Shown: in pieces, positions 60,116 to 64,000 of the stretch
How the letters are laid out: the number at the start of each line of letters is the position of its first letter
Numbering within the stretch: the stretch's first letter is position 1
Assembly (NCBI GenBank): GCA_037043455.1
Contig: JAWPHD010001427.1
Coordinates: forward strand, 186,001-250,000
Length of the DNA: 64,000 nucleotides
Reading direction: 5' to 3'
DNA from: Cyrtodaria siliqua
Taxonomy: Eukaryota > Mollusca > Bivalvia > Adapedonta > Hiatellidae
The notes under the pieces: model-generated
Seen by the model: only the letters and a program-made list of their open reading frames with translations
What the model was told of the DNA's origin: nothing
The model's database searches: none
Translations under genes and position numbers: made by a program

Positions 60116-60178
60116 TAAACGCTGTGGAAGACACTTCTCTTCCCATTCGTTTGGAGTTTCTGGAGAAAAAAAATGAGG
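60116..60178 (+). CDS. Possible internal exon (21 codons)
   Basis: Acceptor attgcatgcaaacag and a weak donor, gtaacg. In phase 0-0 it codes LNAVEDTSLPIRLEFLEKKN plus one residue, a helix-like segment similar in style and exon phase to the stalk exons at 34-43 kb. It lies 16 kb beyond exon 6 and its owner is unclear. No neighbouring exon was found downstream, where repeats begin. Confidence 0.3.
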
Positions 60179-60289
60179 TAACGTGGAGAATCTACCACAA
60201 CATAACAATACACATCGACTGAGCTTTTGTTTTTATGTTCATATTTACATGATCATCTGGTATTTTTACTAAAATTGCCTATTACTTCT

Positions 60290-60480
60290 GCCTAGTTTGT
60301 TAGAGTATATAGCCTAATGTTTTTTTTCCTTATTTAAAGTGTTCATTTTAATTTGGATGACATTAGAGTAAGAGCTAGGTTTGGTGCATATTAAAACCGG
60401 ATTTAATTCCCATCGGCCTGTTTACCACTGTATCGTTCCACTCCTATCCATTTCTATTGTCAACTCTCTTTATTTTTGCG
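60290..60480 (+). repeat. Family B, diverged plus copy
   Basis: Words ggatgacattagagtaagag, ggtttggtgca and accactgtatcgttcc follow the plus-strand order of 46.4-46.55 kb. Confidence 0.6.
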
Positions 60481-60639
60481 GTGGCGCATAATTTGCTTCT
60501 ATTTATCCCTGTTATACAGCGTTATTATGGATTTTTCAGGACACATTTAAAAAAGAGGGCTTAAATGGCCCTGAATCTCTCACCTAATTAATTGTGTCTA
60601 TTGCAGACAATAGTCACAGTAGCAAACGCGTGTCAGATA

Positions 60640-60880
60640 AAATTTCCGTTTTATTTTGGGATGAGAGTAGGGTAAGTGTGAGGTTTGTTGCATCCAAGAA
60701 ACCCCAGCGGCATTTTTTGACACTGACCGTTCCAAGGAGGTAGCCCTAGTATCAACCCTTTTGTGTTTGTGGTGTCTTATTTGGCATTTTATTCATCTTT
60801 AAAGTTCTTCTTTGTTTCTGTGTGTGTTTGTGGTTGGCTGTCGTCCTTGAATGCTACTTTTTCTGATCGATTTTCTATGT
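60640..60880 (+). repeat. Family B, second plus copy
   Basis: Words tgggatgagagtagggtaag, ctgaccgttccaagg-ggtagccct, gtgtttgtggtgtc and cttgaatgctactttt. Two plus copies lie in a row here, facing the minus copy at 59.1-59.5 kb. Confidence 0.75.
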
Positions 60881-61014
60881 AAAACAGTGACAGGGACGTA
60901 GTTGCATTTGAGCCCATGTTCACCAGTTGAACAAACTTTTTACAGGACTATAAGCGTTTGCTTCATGTAGTTTATGAGAGCAATATGTCTTGGGGATTGA
61001 AAAAAACGTTTTAT

Positions 61015-61180
61015 ATAAATACTGAAAAGGGGATAACTTGGAAGCAACAAACACAAACAAGAAAAAAAAGTAGCAGACACGGTTTTATTGAGTCTGTTCA
61101 TGAGCAGTAATGTATAGTGCAACACCTCTCACGCCTCTTAGAACCGGCTGAAAGACCCGATCTCAAAATCTTCAATAACC
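61015..61180 (+). repeat. Dispersed repeat (family D), copy 2
   Basis: Matches 29735-29890 in order: agtctgttcat, gtaatgta, cacctctcacgcc. Confidence 0.6.
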
Positions 61181-62280
61181 GTACGGTATGCCATTAAGCA
61201 AATTAGGCACAGTAGGAGTGGCTCATACACTGGTCAGTTTGTGCTGTTTGTAAATAAACACATGTGGTATGGTAGATCAATAAACTTCAGTGTGGTGAAG
61301 TCTATATATCAGAGAAAATGATGAAGAGGTAATCATTCTAGGCAAATATCTATTACCTATCAATACGTGGAATTATACACTTAGGAGTGTGTCCCTATTT
61401 AACACCAATAAAAAAAATAACCACAACTTCTTTTACACAAATAACTCAAAATTTATAGAATTTCTTTTGTATACATTTATAAAAATTCTTCATCAGAGCT
61501 TGTTCTGGCAATAAACTATTAAATTAGTTTAAAATTACTTCTGGTATCTGTTTATTTTTTGTTAATATGTAAGCATAGTTTGTTTGCATTGTTGAGAAGC
61601 AAATACACTTGCAGTTTCAGAGGAGCAACTTAATACAAATACCTATTAATTTAAAGGATAACCTCAATCTCAAATACATAATTAATGTAGCTCCTAGAAC
61701 AAGAAACTGTGGATTAAAAACAGAAACATAGGGCACCTGGAATGACAAACGCTTCCGGAGTTATGTATGACATAGAAGGGATATGTAACGCCAACGTGTG
61801 TTTTAGAAATGGTCAGGTACTGGTTTCTATATTTACCAAGTGTTCCCAACATGGGTCATTTATGGAAATAATTGAATCAGGACACATGCACAATCACACC
61901 TAATATTTATGAAAAAAAATATAACTTTCATAATATCTAATGTCATGCCTCATGAAGTTACTTCATAAGATGTCACTGTACTGTAAATCTAAACACTAGT
62001 ATTTGTAGTAGTATTGTATTCCCCTTATTACTCTAGTTGGCTGGTAGACAGGTCATGACCTTTCATCAACTGTCAATCACAAGTGGTGGAAAATTTGAAT
62101 TATACAACAGTTTTCAAAAAATAAAATTGATTATAACACTCTCACATGTCACAGTGCTTTCACATTCACACGAAATATTTATCAAACATTCAAGAACATT
62201 TATGCCAAATTTCAACAAAATGTGTGCGGTAGGTCTATTAAGATTTTGAAAAAAATCCCCACTGGTGCTTTGCTTATAGA
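61181..62280. other. AT-rich, no recognised gene
   Basis: No feature supported. Confidence 0.4.
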
Positions 62281-62720
62281 CAGCTTAGAGTGGTCAGTGA
62301 AAGTAGTCATTTTTCAGTGTACCCAGCTTTTATAGTGTGACCCCGGCCTTTCAGGGATATTCTACTTTAAAGCCACCCCTGGGGCATAGCGAAATTTGAC
62401 CACAGGGTCTGCATTTGAACAAACTTGGTAGAAAAATATAAGCTGATATTGCATGCAATATATCAGACCTCTAGCTCTTGTAGTTTCAGAGAAGAAACAC
62501 GTTAATGACTTTTCTATTTAACTGTAACGCTTGATGAAGGCTATATTTCAATCCCAGTTCATCACTTGAACAAACTTGACAGAGGTCTATAAGCTTATGC
62601 TACATGCAGAATATTTGACCATCGGTTCTTGTAGTTTCAGAGATTTGTTTACGAACTGTTTCCTATGTGTAGCCCCGATTAAAAACCAATAGTGTTATTA
62701 CTTACTGGACCTTTAGGATC
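62281..62720 (+). repeat. Interspersed repeat related to 1923-3165
   Basis: tttgaccacagggtc-gcatttgaacaaacttg and gctcttgtagtttcagagaaga words are repeated in two units (about 62395 and 62560) and recall the 2-3 kb block. Confidence 0.6.
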
Positions 62721-63245
62721 ATCAAGCACAATCTTGGTGAATTTGAAGTATAATACAAATTCAGCCTGTGCTACGGGACTTGAGAGGTGTTGCAAATATA
62801 TAAACTGCCAGGAAAAGACTTAGTAAAACCGAGTCTCCTACCTTTCTCTCTTGTTTGTATTTGTTGCTTGCAAGGGATCTCCTTTTCAGTATTTATGTTA
62901 GGTTTGATTTCCCAAATGGCGAAACAAGTGCCACAAATATGTCGAGTCGGTGCCTGTCAAGGGATATTGAAACATATATCAATGTGCGTCTCACATCAGT
63001 GAGTCGACTCACATCAGTGAGTCGATTCCATAATCGGCAGAAAAAACGAAGAAGACAGTTGGACATTTTACATATTAAAAAGCAAGTTGCAATGAAATAC
63101 ACGATCTATTTATAGGTTCAAGTTTGTCTGCATGGTGACGTTAAATAACATTTACAGTATTGGTTATACCATTTTCTTTAATCCATGTTCATTGACTTAA
63201 ACAAAAGAAACCTGTCAATCAAAGATTGTCAGTTTATACGACGTA
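62721..63245. other. Overlapping unlabelled frames, no gene called
   Basis: Frames at 62787-63002 and 62855-63115 (plus) overlap. The latter has a very basic QKKRRRQ stretch. An 18-bp unit, gactcacatcagtgagtc, is repeated at about 63000-63035 and breaks the coding impression. No splice pair was found. Confidence 0.3.
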
Positions 63246-63420
63246 ATTCAATTAGGTCACGGTTAACCATACAAGAGTATAGCGTTACCGTTATGTATAG
63301 CGTTACCGTTATGTATGCTGCCTTTTGAACGTCTTAATAACAAATTCAATTAGGTCACGGTTAACCATACAAGAGTATAGCGTTACCGTTATGTATGCTG
63401 CCTTTTGAACGTCTTAACAA
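63246..63420 (+). repeat. Two tandem copies (97 and 78 bp)
   Basis: aattcaattaggtcacggtt starts at 63246 and 63343. Both copies end in ctgccttttgaacgtctta. The first copy holds an extra internal repeat of tagcgttaccgttatgta. Confidence 0.95.
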
Positions 63421-64000
63421 ATGGATAAAAATCGTTAAGAATATTGCAAGTAAGTAATCTCTGTTTTAACGTCTATATTTTCGGAAGAAAGTGAGATCGG
63501 TTGCACAGTTTACTATAACAGTCAATACAAAATGAAGACTTTGGTATAGAAAGGTTTTGAGACATTTATCTTGTAGCGTCTAGCAACTAAATGTAGAACG
63601 TAAATTTCAGTGTCTCATACATCAGGAGCCGGCGTCACTCATTAGAGGGTGGACTAACTGGTCTAGGACTCGAGCCGCCAATTCACTACTGTTGTTGTTT
63701 TGGTGTGTTCTAGGAACTACTTCTCTGTCGGATCGAGACGTTATATTCGTCTTTATTAGAGACCACTCTCCATGAAAACAAAATCCATATGCGTATGTGT
63801 TTTTGCTACAGAGTCTGTATTCCGGAGAGTCTGTGTATGTTAACAAAGCAAATATTTTATAGTTTATATAGTGTATCTTGTTGCCTTCATTTGGGTCTAA
63901 TTCTAAGTAACGAAGAAACTATCAATATACTAGTAATAATATTCCGAGGCAATTTCATATCAATTACTGTTGTTTTCCTGTTTTGGAAAATTGACATTTG
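63421..64000. other. Window end, no gene called
   Basis: A minus-strand frame (63846-63622) is less AT-rich than its surroundings and contains an ELAARVLDQLVHPL segment. It could be a fragment of a real gene, but it has no recognised family. Confidence 0.3.

Overview
The window is AT-rich nuclear DNA from an animal, most probably a bivalve mollusc. This is inferred from three things: interspersed repeats ending in GGAC/TCCG runs, repeats built from about 165-180 bp tandem units, and a mix of APE-type LINEs, a YLDD-type reverse transcriptase family, Ty3/gypsy debris and many TTAA-flanked MITEs. No long intact reading frame, operon, rRNA, convincing tRNA or CRISPR array is visible. The longest frames either lie inside 21-bp minisatellites or belong to decayed transposons.

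Layout. 0-12 kb: the edge of a minus-strand GIY-YIG endonuclease relic, a 9-copy 49-bp minisatellite, old interspersed repeats, a 145-bp palindrome and a MITE. 12-14.7 kb: a foldback element whose two inverted arms are made of 21-bp tandem repeats. 15-18.6 kb: a degraded plus-strand LINE with an insertion in its endonuclease domain. 19.9-25.5 kb: two copies of one TIR element in opposite orientation, bracketing minus-strand Ty3/gypsy remnants. 25.8-27.2 kb: a YLDD-type RT pseudogene, interrupted by a reversed piece of what looks like its own family's 3' end.

28.7-43.5 kb, possibly to 45.5 kb: the best host gene. Six exons have compatible splice phases and encode the N-terminal part of a type II membrane protein: cytoplasmic tail, one membrane segment, and a stalk coded by short phase-0 exons. 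Its introns are full of repeats: LINE pieces, 165-bp tandem repeats, the 3'-end family of the RT element (called family B here) and MITEs. A solo LTR follows exon 6. A 588-nt frame with a single internal stop (45.06-45.65 kb) is in phase to be the last exon but is not recognised.

45.7-48 kb: a second RT fragment joined to a full family B end, an exon-like frame, a C2H2 zinc-finger fragment and a 21-22 bp minisatellite. 48-64 kb: mainly dispersed repeats, a 550-bp compound palindromic element inserted in a tandem array (57.8-58.3 kb), and two weak exon candidates of a possible secreted protein near 60 kb. All functional statements rest on reading by eye; no database search or alignment was run.
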